Shown here in pieces: positions 50,682 to 59,609 of a DNA stretch of 64,000 nucleotides. The DNA is from Paenibacillus sp. FSL R7-0273 (GTDB lineage Bacteria; Bacillota; Bacilli; Paenibacillales; Paenibacillaceae). Each line of letters starts with the position of its first letter. Within the stretch, counting starts at the first letter, position 1. A program made the translations under genes and the position numbers. The DNA lies in assembly GCF_000758625.1 (NCBI RefSeq), contig NZ_CP009283.1, positions 1,189,501-1,253,500 on the forward strand, read 5' to 3'. The notes under the pieces were generated by a model that was not told the origin of the DNA, made no database searches, and worked only from the letters and a program-made list of their open reading frames with translations.

Positions 50682-51977
50682 ATGGAAGGATTAACAATTG
50701 GCTGGTATGGGGCATTGGCGGGACTGGCGTTAGCCATTATTCTGATACTGAGAAAGCTCAATCCCGTTTATGCTTTGTTTCTGGGGGCGATTGCCGGAGC
50801 GTTGATTGGCGGCGCGAACCTGGAGCAGACTGTAAGCGTTCTTGTAAGCGGTACACAAAGTGTGATGGGGACGGTGCTGCGCGTGCTTGCGGCCGGTGTG
50901 CTGGCTGGAGTAATGATGGAGTCGGGGGCGGCTGAGACAATTGCCCAGGCCATCGTGCGCAAGTTCGGCGGCAGCAAAGCCATTCTGGCACTGGCGCTGG
51001 CGACGATGATCATTACCGCAGTAGGTGTCTTTATTCCGGTAGCGGTGCTGATTGTAGCGCCAATCGCGCTGTCGGTAGGCAACAAAATGGGCATTTCCAA
51101 AACGGCGCTGCTGCTTGCGCTGTCCGGCGGGGGCAAGGCGGGAAACATTATTTCCCCCAATCCGAATACAATTGCCGCAGCCCGCGGCTTTGACCTCGAT
51201 CTCAGCCATGTGATGCTGGCCGGCCTGATTCCGGCGGTATGCGGTCTGATTGTAACGGTAGTCGTCGCTTCCCTGCTGAAGAAAAAAGGAAATATGGTTA
51301 CAGAGGACGAAGCGCAGAACGGAAGCGTAGACACTTCCAAGTATCCGCCGCTCGGCAAAGCGATTGTTGCACCGCTCGTTGCGGTTATCCTGCTGATGAT
51401 TAATCCGATCGGCTCGCTGTCCGGCATTGACGCATTGGCTAACTTTAAAGTGGATGCCTTGTACATCCTGCCGATTGCCGGGATTGTCGGTATGCTGGCT
51501 ATGGGCCAGAGCAAGAAAATTCTGCAATACACTTCCTCCGGACTTAATAAAATGACGGCAACGGTACTGATCCTGATCGGCGCCGGCGGTATTGCCGGTC
51601 TGATCTCGGCATCCGATCTGTCCACCCAGGTGGTACAGCTGATTCAGACGGCCGGCATTTCCGGTACCTTCCTGGCACCGATCTCCGGTATTCTGATGGC
51701 GGCAGCTACGGCTTCTACCTCAACAGGTGTTATTCTGGCAACCGGCTCCTTCGGGCAGGCCATTCTGGATATGGGTACTGCACCGCTGGCAGCAGCTGTC
51801 ATGGTGCACACAGGTGCAACGGTTATTGACTCGCTTCCACAGGGGAACTACTTCCACGTAACGGCGGACAGTATGAAAATGAGCATCAAGCAGCGTATGG
51901 GCGTTGTGCCTTACGAGGCAATTGTCGGCGGAACGATGGCGGTTGTGGCTACGGTTATCTACGGATTTTTGTTATAA
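50682..51977 (+). CDS. GntP-family permease
   Basis: A 431-residue protein with about 12 membrane segments (LALAIILILRKLNPVYALFL, GKAGNIISPNPNTIAAARGF, HTGATVIDSLPQGNYFHVTA). The GntP family takes up gluconate, glycerate and similar sugar acids with protons. The adjacent glycerate kinase and CdaR regulator make glycerate or a sugar diacid product the likely substrate. The start at 50682 follows AGGGGG. Confidence 0.9.
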   Translation: MEGLTIGWYGALAGLALAIILILRKLNPVYALFLGAIAGALIGGANLEQTVSVLVSGTQSVMGTVLRVLAAGVLAGVMMESGAAETIAQAIVRKFGGSKAILALALATMIITAVGVFIPVAVLIVAPIALSVGNKMGISKTALLLALSGGGKAGNIISPNPNTIAAARGFDLDLSHVMLAGLIPAVCGLIVTVVVASLLKKKGNMVTEDEAQNGSVDTSKYPPLGKAIVAPLVAVILLMINPIGSLSGIDALANFKVDALYILPIAGIVGMLAMGQSKKILQYTSSGLNKMTATVLILIGAGGIAGLISASDLSTQVVQLIQTAGISGTFLAPISGILMAAATASTSTGVILATGSFGQAILDMGTAPLAAAVMVHTGATVIDSLPQGNYFHVTADSMKMSIKQRMGVVPYEAIVGGTMAVVATVIYGFLL

Positions 51978-51997
51978 ACTAAACATGGGGTGAGGAA

Positions 51998-53140
51998 ATG
52001 AGAGAGAAAACCTTTGTACTGGCACCGGATTCGTTTAAGGAGAGCATGAGCGCAAAAGAGGTCTGTGTCGCAATGGAAAAAGGGCTGCGGAAGGTGTATC
52101 CCGGAGCTGAATATATACATGTCCCAATGGCCGACGGCGGGGAGGGCACCGTTCAGTCCCTGGTAGATGCCTCGGGCGGACAGATGTATACAAAAGAAGT
52201 TACAGGTCCGCTGGGCCAGCCGGTGACGGCGCAGTTCGGCATCATGGGCGACGGCCATACGGCAGCCATCGAAATGGCTTCGGCCAGCGGCATCCAGCTG
52301 GTGAATAAGGCAGACCGCAATCCGCTGATTACCACAACGTATGGCACCGGCGAGCTGATCCGGGAATGTCTGGACCGCGGCATCCGCAGCATTATCATCG
52401 GCATCGGTGGCAGTGCAACGAATGACGGGGGCACCGGAATGGCTGAGGCGCTTGGCGCCAAATTTCTGGATGCGGATGGCTTGATGCTGCCGCGCGGCGG
52501 CGGCAGTCTGGACCGTCTGGCCAGCATCGATGTGTCGGGCCTGGATGAACGGCTGCAGCAGGTGCAGCTGATCGTGGCCTGCGATGTGACCAACCCGCTA
52601 TGCGGCGAACGGGGCGCCTCTGTTGTATTCGGGCCGCAAAAGGGGGCAACGCCTGAGCTGGTTCAGCAGCTCGATGCCAATCTGGCCCATTATGCAGAGG
52701 TGGTCAAGCAGCAGCTTGGCAAGGACGTCCGCGACCTGCCTGGGGCCGGAGCCGCCGGAGGGCTTGGCGCGGGGCTGATGATTTTCACCCGGGCAACGCT
52801 GCAGCGGGGCATCGAGATTGTGATTGAATATACCGGCCTGAAGGAGAAAATGGCAGGTGCCGATCTGGTATTCACCGGCGAAGGCGGCATCGACTTCCAG
52901 ACCAAATTCGGCAAAACCCCTTATGGCGTAGCCGCCACCGCTAAAGCCGGCGGTAAAAAAGTCATCGCCCTGGCCGGCTACATCGGCGAAGGCATTGATA
53001 CGCTGTACGCCGAGGGCATCGACGCGATCTTCGGCATCGTTCCCGGCGCTTCGGAGCTGGATAAGCTGCTGAAGGACGGTCCGGCCAATGTCGAGCGTAC
53101 CTGTGAGAATATCGCCAGAGTGCTGAAGTTGGCCGAATAA
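51998..53140 (+). CDS. glxK: glycerate kinase (GlxK/GarK family)
   Basis: A 380-residue enzyme that phosphorylates D-glycerate, usually to 2-phosphoglycerate. Family motifs are LAPDSFKESMSAKEV, PMADGGEGTVQSLV, IGIGGSATNDGGTGMAEALG and DLVFTGEGGIDFQTKFGKTP. It starts 20 bp after the permease gene with GGGGTGAGG upstream, so the two form an operon feeding glycerate into glycolysis. A strong terminator follows. Confidence 0.95.
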   Translation: MREKTFVLAPDSFKESMSAKEVCVAMEKGLRKVYPGAEYIHVPMADGGEGTVQSLVDASGGQMYTKEVTGPLGQPVTAQFGIMGDGHTAAIEMASASGIQLVNKADRNPLITTTYGTGELIRECLDRGIRSIIIGIGGSATNDGGTGMAEALGAKFLDADGLMLPRGGGSLDRLASIDVSGLDERLQQVQLIVACDVTNPLCGERGASVVFGPQKGATPELVQQLDANLAHYAEVVKQQLGKDVRDLPGAGAAGGLGAGLMIFTRATLQRGIEIVIEYTGLKEKMAGADLVFTGEGGIDFQTKFGKTPYGVAATAKAGGKKVIALAGYIGEGIDTLYAEGIDAIFGIVPGASELDKLLKDGPANVERTCENIARVLKLAE

Positions 53141-53181
53141 AACGGGGCAGAGCATATCAGAGTATAGAAACAAACCAAACA

Positions 53182-53227
53182 GAGGCCATCTCCTGAGCAT
53201 GCAATTGTGCTGGAGAGGCCTTTTTTT
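53182..53227 (+). terminator. terminator of the glycerate operon
   Basis: AGAGGCC and CTCC pair with GGAG and GGCCT in a hairpin with an inner dyad, followed by TTTTTTT. Confidence 0.85.
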
Positions 53228-53304
53228 GGCTTGTGCTACGGAATCATTTACAGACTGGAGGAGCAGCTTCGCCGAGGGTTGGTTAAATATTATTAGCTGG
53301 AGTA

Positions 53305-54333
53305 TTACTTATACAAGGCGAGCAAGCCATAAGTAAGCTCAAGCAGCTGGAGCAGGTTGCGCGGGTCTTTGCCGGTCAGGCTCTCGATCCGCTTCAGCCG
53401 GTATTGCAGAGTGTTGCGATGGATGTTTAGCGCCTCGGAGGTCTGGGAGACACTGCAGTTATGGTTAATGAAGCTGCGCAGCGTCTCCAGCAGATCGGCG
53501 GTATCCTCCAGCTTTGCCACGGTGCCGGCACTTGCGGTGAGATTGGCATGGCTCAGCTTTACCAGAAATTCATGCTCGGCATAATGAATGATCTGCAGGT
53601 CAGGCTTAAGGGCCAGCAGGATGCCCATAGCCGATTTGGCCTGGCGGTAGCTCTCAGCGATATTGGCTGCCTGTTTACCCGCTGCGGCTAAGGCCCGGGG
53701 CTGTCCTTCCAGCAGCTGGCGGATGAGCGGAGCGCAGTCCTCCTGATTCTGCACCAGGATCAGCCAGCTATCCTCCTCGATTAGAAAGGAGGGGTAGCCG
53801 AGCAGAAGCTTGGATTGTAGCTCTTCCGGGACGAAGCCCCTGAGCAGTACAACCGTTGTTCTCAGCAGCAGATCCAGCTGATAGGCTGCAGCCTCCTTAC
53901 GCAGCTTCTGGGTGTAGGCTCCCTGGTGGGACAGCAGCAGCTCCAGAAAGGCTTTTTTACGGCTGGCCTCATTGGCGAGATCCTCAAGTGAGTTTCTTTG
54001 CTCGATCAGGAGGGAGACGGTGGTCCGGACGATGTTGCAAAACGGACGGACCTCATCCGGATTGCCGGATATGCCGATTACACCGACACGGCTGCCGGCG
54101 ATGACAATCGGCTCGTTGGTCCCTTTTTTCTCAAAACGGCCATCCTGCCAGACCTCGACCATTGTTCCCGTGGCAAGCGCTTTGACTGCTCCCTGATGAA
54201 CGGTTCCGACCCGTTCCGGCGTTCCGCTGCCGATAATAATTCCCTCATGGTCCATGATGTTGATGTTATAGGGGATATCCATCATCATTTTGTCTACAAT
54301 TTCCTGCGCCTGCTTCTCTGAGAGCTGCAACAA
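53305..54333 (-). CDS. cdaR: CdaR-family sugar-diacid regulator
   Basis: A 342-residue protein. The N-terminal diacid recognition domain (about 1-135) has QAQEIVDKMMMDIPYNINIM and GVIGISGNPDEVRPFC. A central GGDEF-like or CdaR domain follows. The C-terminal PucR-type helix-turn-helix has SQTSEALNIHRNTLQYRLKR. CdaR activates glycerate and galactarate or glucarate genes in response to diacids or glycerate. It is convergent with the permease-kinase operon. The start is the first of two TTG codons, at 54333, 9 nt after GGAGG. Confidence 0.92.
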   Translation of the reverse strand: MLQLSEKQAQEIVDKMMMDIPYNINIMDHEGIIIGSGTPERVGTVHQGAVKALATGTMVEVWQDGRFEKKGTNEPIVIAGSRVGVIGISGNPDEVRPFCNIVRTTVSLLIEQRNSLEDLANEASRKKAFLELLLSHQGAYTQKLRKEAAAYQLDLLLRTTVVLLRGFVPEELQSKLLLGYPSFLIEEDSWLILVQNQEDCAPLIRQLLEGQPRALAAAGKQAANIAESYRQAKSAMGILLALKPDLQIIHYAEHEFLVKLSHANLTASAGTVAKLEDTADLLETLRSFINHNCSVSQTSEALNIHRNTLQYRLKRIESLTGKDPRNLLQLLELTYGLLALYK

Positions 54334-54508
54334 CCGGTTTATCCTCCTCTGCCAGGCCGGACAAGAAGCCCTTGCGCGGCATACTGGTATACTTTATGCA
54401 CTTGAACAAAATTATAACGGTTTCATCACTTTGAATAAAGCTGATCCAGCAACAAAAGCTGCTGCCGGACCGTCTAATCTATATCGCAATCCAATCAGGA
54501 GGGATTAT

Positions 54509-55225
54509 ATGCATACTGTAAAAAAGACGGGTAAGCTTGCCCTGGCTACGGCCGCGTTCGTACTTCTTGCTGCCTGCAGCAATACACCTGCAGCGGAGCC
54601 GGAGGCCACAGCAACGCCGGTACAGACAGAACAGCCCGCTGCGGAGACGCCGGCACCAAGCCAGTCACCGGAGCCATCTGCTTCTGTATCTCCATCCGAA
54701 GGACCGGAGGAAGGGACACCGCCGACTGCACTCGAAGCTGCCTCTACAGTAATGAGAGCTTTGGAGAACGGCAATATGGACACCCTGTCCGCCTGGGTAT
54801 CGAGAGATCAGGGGGTACGCTTTTCACCGTATGGCTATGTGGACACTGAGCACGACCTTGTATTCACCCATGAAGAGATCAGCGGTTTGATGAAGGACTC
54901 CGAACAACGCACATGGGGAAGCTTCCAGGGAAGCGGAGAGCCGATAAAGCTGACTTTTGCCGAATATTTCAAACGGTTTGTGTATGATGCAGATTTCGTT
55001 AATGACGCCAGGATTTCGCTTAACCAGGCGGAGAATAAGGGGACAATGATCAATAACATCAACGAGGTATACCCCGCCGGCAAATATGACTATGTAGATT
55101 ACCACATCAGCAGCATTGATCCGCAGTATCAGGGGATGGACTGGCGCAGTCTGCGGCTGGTGTTTGAAAAGATTGGTGAGGACCGGATTCTGGCAGGGAT
55201 TGTGCATGATGAGTGGACGCCTTAA
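54509..55225 (+). CDS. lipoprotein of unknown function
   Basis: A 238-residue lipoprotein. The lipobox is LLAAC, then a Pro/Ser/Ala/Glu linker runs to about residue 70. A folded domain of about 165 residues (VMRALENGNMDTLSAWVSRD, FVNDARISLNQAENKGTMIN, ISSIDPQYQGMDWRSLRLVF) follows, which may have an NTF2-like shape. The family is not recognised. The start at 54509 has AGGAGGG upstream. Confidence 0.78.
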   Translation: MHTVKKTGKLALATAAFVLLAACSNTPAAEPEATATPVQTEQPAAETPAPSQSPEPSASVSPSEGPEEGTPPTALEAASTVMRALENGNMDTLSAWVSRDQGVRFSPYGYVDTEHDLVFTHEEISGLMKDSEQRTWGSFQGSGEPIKLTFAEYFKRFVYDADFVNDARISLNQAENKGTMINNINEVYPAGKYDYVDYHISSIDPQYQGMDWRSLRLVFEKIGEDRILAGIVHDEWTP

Positions 55226-55287
55226 CCGATTTTTCGAAACGTTTAATGCTGTCAAATCGTAGTGAATAAAAAAGTGAGGTGTTTACC

Positions 55288-55434
55288 ATGAATAATAAAT
55301 CGCTTACGACTGGCGTCTCGTTAGGCCTTTGCTTCGGAGTTATATTTTGGGTAGCCCTTGATAGCGTATTGTTTGGCCTTATTTTCGGAATCCTTTTTGG
55401 AGTCATCTTCTCCCGGGTTAACATTAATGAGTAA
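55288..55434 (+). CDS. small Gly-rich membrane protein
   Basis: A 48-residue protein consisting mostly of two short hydrophobic segments with regular Gly spacing (VSLGLCFGVIFWVALD, FGLIFGILFGVIFSRV). No family is recognised. GTGAGGTG lies at good spacing before the ATG, and a terminator follows. Confidence 0.68.
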   Translation: MNNKSLTTGVSLGLCFGVIFWVALDSVLFGLIFGILFGVIFSRVNINE

Positions 55435-55482
55435 GCTTCATACTTACCGCACCAGCATAGATATGAGGAGTTACAACATATA

Positions 55483-55526
55483 AACAGGCCGTACCTACCT
55501 TGAAGGTAAGCACGGCCTGTTTTTTT
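55483..55526. terminator. bidirectional terminator
   Basis: AACAGGCCGTACCTACCTT pairs with AAGGTAAGCACGGCCTGTT, with T tract on the plus strand and A tract before the stem. It serves the small membrane protein and the SLH protein. Confidence 0.88.
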
Positions 55527-55537
55527 AGTACTGCTTA

Positions 55538-56509
55538 TTATTGCAGCTTAATCGCTGAGCTCGAACCCGCGGCACTGCCATCCGAAGCCTGCACTGTTGC
55601 AGTGTAGCCTTCCGGCAGATAGGTCACAGCGGATGCGCTGGAGATGACCTGCGGATACATGCTGTTAGGGTCAGGATTGGTTACGCTAAAGTAGATTACA
55701 GCGGTTTTGTTCTTGCCGAATTCAATCCGGTCGATAGCCAGGCCATAGCCCGGGTTCGGCAGGTTGTTAACGGTAACGGTGGCTTTGCTGATGCCGTCGG
55801 CCGCCTTTTCCAGCTTCACTTCTGCATCGTACTCATAGGCTGGAGCCTCAGCGCTGCCCTCGTCCGGAGTGATTACTTCCTTGGCGAATTTGGCTGCATC
55901 ATGGATCCAGACCGCTGCTTCGCTGCGGGTTACCGCTTCAGTCGGACGGAAGACACCGTTGGCCCCAAGGCTGACAATACGGGTGTTAACCAGAATCTGC
56001 AGGCTGTTCATCTGCTCGTTAGACATTTTGTCGCCGTCAGATACCATAGCGTACATCAGGGTAACCGGGAAATTCCCCTTACTCTGCAGCGCCTGGGTCA
56101 GCAGATGAGCGAACTGGGCACGGGTAATCGTTCCGTTCGGGTCAACAGTCTTGTCCAGAGCCAATCCGTTCTGCTTGGCTGCCACGAATGCGGATGCATA
56201 CCATGCATTGTCTTTTACCTTGTCAAAATAGTCGCTTGCCTTACCGGACTCGGTAGGGGACAGCTTCAGGCCGCTTACGATAAACTGCACGCCCTGGGCA
56301 AAGGTTACTTTCGCTTTGGGTGCGAACAAATCACTGGTTACTCCGTTAACAATGCCTTCACTGTGCAGTGCGTTAATCTTTGCTTCGTTGGCATCGCCCT
56401 TCATATCGGAAAAGGCAAACGCCGATGTTCCCATGGATACTGTTGCTGCCAGAATACCGCACGCTATTGTCAGTTTTTTAGCGCCAGTCTGGAATGATAA
56501 TTTCTTCAT
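55538..56509 (-). CDS. secreted SLH-domain protein with PrcB-like C terminus
   Basis: A 323-residue exported protein. The signal peptide ends near AFAFSD. Three S-layer-homology-like repeats cover about 35-225 (SEGIVNGVTSDLFAPKAKVT, DPNGTITRAQFAHLLTQAL, GVFRPTEAVTRSEAAVWIHD). A C-terminal domain of about 90 residues (GYGLAIDRIEFGKNKTAVIY, NPDPNSMYPQVISSASAVTY) resembles the PrcB protease-inhibitor-like domain. SLH domains anchor proteins to pyruvylated wall polymers. The start at 56509 follows AGAGGTGAGG. Confidence 0.87.
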   Translation of the reverse strand: MKKLSFQTGAKKLTIACGILAATVSMGTSAFAFSDMKGDANEAKINALHSEGIVNGVTSDLFAPKAKVTFAQGVQFIVSGLKLSPTESGKASDYFDKVKDNAWYASAFVAAKQNGLALDKTVDPNGTITRAQFAHLLTQALQSKGNFPVTLMYAMVSDGDKMSNEQMNSLQILVNTRIVSLGANGVFRPTEAVTRSEAAVWIHDAAKFAKEVITPDEGSAEAPAYEYDAEVKLEKAADGISKATVTVNNLPNPGYGLAIDRIEFGKNKTAVIYFSVTNPDPNSMYPQVISSASAVTYLPEGYTATVQASDGSAAGSSSAIKLQ

Positions 56510-56737
56510 GTGCCTCACCTCTCATACTCATAGATGGGGGAAAGCGGCAAAAGGTTGCAGGTCTGCACAAATTAAATGAAATTTGAATGGTTAGCCTCTC
56601 TTATATGTATTATCTCCAATCTTCGTATCTATAGCACCAGGACAGACGGCCCGCATTGATCCAGGCTGCAGTTTCGCAGTACACTTAAGGGATGAGAGCG
56701 CTATTATAACTTTTAACTACAGAACTGGAGACAATAG

Positions 56738-58717
56738 ATGAATCAGCAGCAACGTGCAGAGCGGATGAATGTCGGGATTTTTGCCCATGTCGATGCCGGG
56801 AAGACGACGACTACGGAGCATATTTTATATGAGAGCGGGCGTATCCGCGCACTGGGCAGTGTGGACAGCGGCACGGCGGTGACCGATTCGATGGAGGTGG
56901 AGCGGCAGCGCGGGATTTCGGTGCGGGCGGCACTGGCTTCTTTTAGCTGGCGGGGCGTTCAGGTGAATCTGGTCGATACGCCGGGCCATGTCGATTTCCT
57001 GTCTGAGGTGGAGCGGAGCCTGCGGGTAATGGACTGCGCGGTGCTGATCCTCTCGGCGGTTGAGGGTGTACAGGCCCAGAGTGAGATGATCTGGAATGCG
57101 CTGCGTAAGCTGGGGATTCCTACACTGATTTTTGTCAATAAAATGGACCGGACCGGCGCGGACCCGGAAGCCGTACTGGCACAGGCGCGGACCTATCTGT
57201 CCGGTGACATCATCCCGGTGCAGCAGCCGCTTGGCAGGGAGCAGGAATACAGCGGGGCGGCGGATTTGTGGACTGTTGAGTCGGATGCGGCAGCGAGGAC
57301 GGAGCTGCTGGAGACGCTGGCGGAACGGGATGAGTCGCTGCTGGAGCTGTATATGGCAGGCGGGGAGCCGGAGCTTCTTTACTGGAAAAAATATATGCAG
57401 ACCGCTGCTACCGCCGGGCGCCTGTTCCCGCTCGTCTACGGAGTTGCGGCTAAAGGGACCGGGATTACGGATCTGCTGGATGCGATGACGGATTATTTTC
57501 CGCGGGCGGGCGGAGCGGCGGACCAGCCGGTATCAGGCATCGTCTACAATATCCAGCGGGACAAAAGCATGGGACGGATGGCCTTCGTCCGCCTGTATGA
57601 GGGCACGATCCGCAACCGTGATACGGTAACGAACTACTCCCAGGCCACAGAGGCCAAAGTGACGCAGATCCGTAAGGTGGAAGGCGGCCGTACCGAAGAT
57701 GCCGGCGCGCTTGAGGCCGGTGACATCGCGGTAGTCTACGGCCTGTCCGGCGTGCGGATCGGCGATGTGCTGGGCCGTCCGGATGCGGTTCCCCAGGAGG
57801 CGAAGCTGGCTGTGCCGCTGTTGACGGTGCGGGTGTTCTGGGATGCAGACATGGACGACCACAAGGTAATCGGCGCACTGCAGGAGCTGGCGGACGAGGA
57901 TCCGCAGCTTGGCGCGGAGTGGCTGCCGGAGGAGCGCGAGCTGCACATCAAGGTGATGGGGCCGATCCAGCTGGAGGTGCTGGACAGCGTGCTGCAGAGC
58001 CGTTACGGCCTGAAGGTCACCTTCGGCCAGCCGTCGGTGATCTATAAGGAAACGCCGCGTGCTGCGGGCGAAGGCTATATTGCCTACCTGATGCCGAAGC
58101 CGTGCTGGGCGATTCTGCGGTTTAAGATTGAGCCGGGACCGCCGGGCAGCGGCCTCGTGTATGAATCAGTGGTGCGCAGCTCCGACCTGCTGCCGCAATA
58201 CCAGAACGAGACGGCGCGCCGCGTACCGGAGGCGCTGCAGCAGGGACTCTACGGCTGGGAGGTTACCGACCTGAAGGTAACGCTGGTGGAGGGGAACCAT
58301 CATGTGTGGCATACCCATCCGCTGGATTTTGCGGTGGCTACGCCGATGGGCCTCATGGACGGGCTGAGCCGGACAGGCATCCGGCTGCTGGAGCCAATCC
58401 TGGCGGTGCGCATCGTCGTGCCGGAGGAGAACGCGGGCCGCGTGATGAACGACCTCGTGCAAATGCGCGGCAGCTTCGAGCCGCCGGTGTTGCAGGGCGA
58501 GCGGATGATCATTGAGGGCCGGCTGCCGCTGGCCACGTCACTGGATTATCCGGTGACGCTCAGCTCCTACACGAAGGGGCGGAGCACCTTCGCTTCCGCC
58601 TTTGCCGGCTACGAGCCGTGCCCGCCGGATGTTACTGCCGAGCGCACGCGCCGCGGCGTGAACCCGCTGGACCAGGCGAAGTATATTCTGAGTGTGCGGA
58701 AGGCGCTGCAGGGATGA
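56738..58717 (+). CDS. Tet(M)/Otr(A)-type ribosomal-protection GTPase
   Basis: A 659-residue translational GTPase related to EF-G and the Tet ribosomal-protection proteins. The G domain has AHVDAGKTT (16-24), RGIS, VDTPGHVDF and NKMD. Domain IV has THPLDFAVATPMGLMDG and LLEPILAVRIVVPEENAG, and the C-terminal part has SSYTKGRSTFASAFAGYEPC. Tet(M)-type proteins release tetracycline from the 30S subunit. Chromosomal homologues are common in Paenibacillus and need not give resistance. ATG lies at 56738 with TGGAG upstream. It stands alone on its strand. Confidence 0.88.
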   Translation: MNQQQRAERMNVGIFAHVDAGKTTTTEHILYESGRIRALGSVDSGTAVTDSMEVERQRGISVRAALASFSWRGVQVNLVDTPGHVDFLSEVERSLRVMDCAVLILSAVEGVQAQSEMIWNALRKLGIPTLIFVNKMDRTGADPEAVLAQARTYLSGDIIPVQQPLGREQEYSGAADLWTVESDAAARTELLETLAERDESLLELYMAGGEPELLYWKKYMQTAATAGRLFPLVYGVAAKGTGITDLLDAMTDYFPRAGGAADQPVSGIVYNIQRDKSMGRMAFVRLYEGTIRNRDTVTNYSQATEAKVTQIRKVEGGRTEDAGALEAGDIAVVYGLSGVRIGDVLGRPDAVPQEAKLAVPLLTVRVFWDADMDDHKVIGALQELADEDPQLGAEWLPEERELHIKVMGPIQLEVLDSVLQSRYGLKVTFGQPSVIYKETPRAAGEGYIAYLMPKPCWAILRFKIEPGPPGSGLVYESVVRSSDLLPQYQNETARRVPEALQQGLYGWEVTDLKVTLVEGNHHVWHTHPLDFAVATPMGLMDGLSRTGIRLLEPILAVRIVVPEENAGRVMNDLVQMRGSFEPPVLQGERMIIEGRLPLATSLDYPVTLSSYTKGRSTFASAFAGYEPCPPDVTAERTRRGVNPLDQAKYILSVRKALQG

Positions 58718-59498
58718 GATTGCTGAAGGGGGCCGATGGTGGAGCAGGCTGTTTGATTAGCCGGCGCTGGAGCACACTCGCTGTGTGCTCCAAAAGTCGG
58801 TTGGCAATCCTGGGGTGCAAAAGCGGCTGATGAAGCAGGCTGCCATGCAAAGCAGGTGTGTAAAAGGTAGCTTATAAAGGTAGCGCATAAAGGTAAAGTG
58901 TAAAGCTGTTATGCAAAGGTATTGTGCAATTAGGTATGTAAGGGCCGTGGGTTAAAGCTGGTGTGTAAAACTGTAGCGTAAAACGGTGCGTAAAGCGGTG
59001 CGTAAAGCTGGTGCGTAAAACTCGCCCTAAAACTGGCTAACCAGCGCTGTGAACGTAGTCTGACGGCCCCCCGGCTACCGGATAAGTGTATTCTGTGCAA
59101 CTAAAATCCCCGAAAGCAGCGCGTTTCTGAAGTTAACTGCACTTCGTACAACTAAAACCAGCCAAAAGTCAGATTTTCCCCGAAAATCGTTATTTTAATT
59201 GTACGGAATGCAGCTATTCTGAAAATCGGCTCAAATATCGCAACTATAGCTGTACAAAATGCAGTTATCCGCAATCTATAAAAGAAGCGGGTAAAGTTCA
59301 CCTCTTTCAGGCACCCTATAATAAAAAGCTGGAAATAGCAAGCTGAGAAGCGGGACGTCCGCCTTCCATATAATCACTTCCATATATATAGTAGAAACAG
59401 TTGTGTAAGGGTCATTTGGGCGCCATTTTGACCGGGATTACCCAGCCGATCTTGTCGACTTTATTCGCCAACATTCGTCAACGCTTTGCCCGTTTACC
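58718..59498. repeat. repeat-rich spacer with four-dyad module, locus 2
   Basis: No gene is supported in this long spacer. It contains a perfect 9-bp hairpin GGAGCACAC-TCGCT-GTGTGCTCC (58769-58791). From about 58858 to 59040 there is a run of degenerate short repeats such as GTGCGTAAAGCTG and GCGTAAAACGG. Four imperfect dyads follow at 59084-59103, 59134-59153, 59197-59216 and 59247-59266, of the same family and with the same short-long-short steps (about 50, 63, 50 bp) as the module at 24726. Confidence 0.8.
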
Positions 59499-59527
59499 TT
59501 GACACAGTTTACATGCCGTGACATAAT
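59499..59527 (+). promoter_or_regulatory. sigma-A promoter of the amino acid ABC operon
   Basis: TTGACA (59499-59504), a 17-bp spacer and CATAAT (59522-59527), 83 bp before the start codon of the binding protein. Confidence 0.85.
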
Positions 59528-59609
59528 GTTTCCAGACTAAATGACTATGATAAGTTGGACATCATCAGACAGAATGATTGTTCCGTTATTAGACGAGGGG
59601 GAAGTTATT

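Noticed and set aside
54290..54508. N-terminal extension of the lipoprotein at 54509
   Set aside because: It would place a lipobox about 90 residues into the protein. AGGAGGG before 54509 and the signal peptide there fix the start.
58769..58791. Intrinsic terminator after the Tet-type GTPase gene
   Set aside because: The 9-bp hairpin is perfect but is followed by AAAAG rather than a T tract, so it is recorded only as a hairpin.
59281..59498. Riboswitch (S-box or T-box type) before the amino acid ABC operon
   Set aside because: The expected conserved cores are absent, and the promoter at 59499 lies downstream of this segment, so it would not be in the leader.
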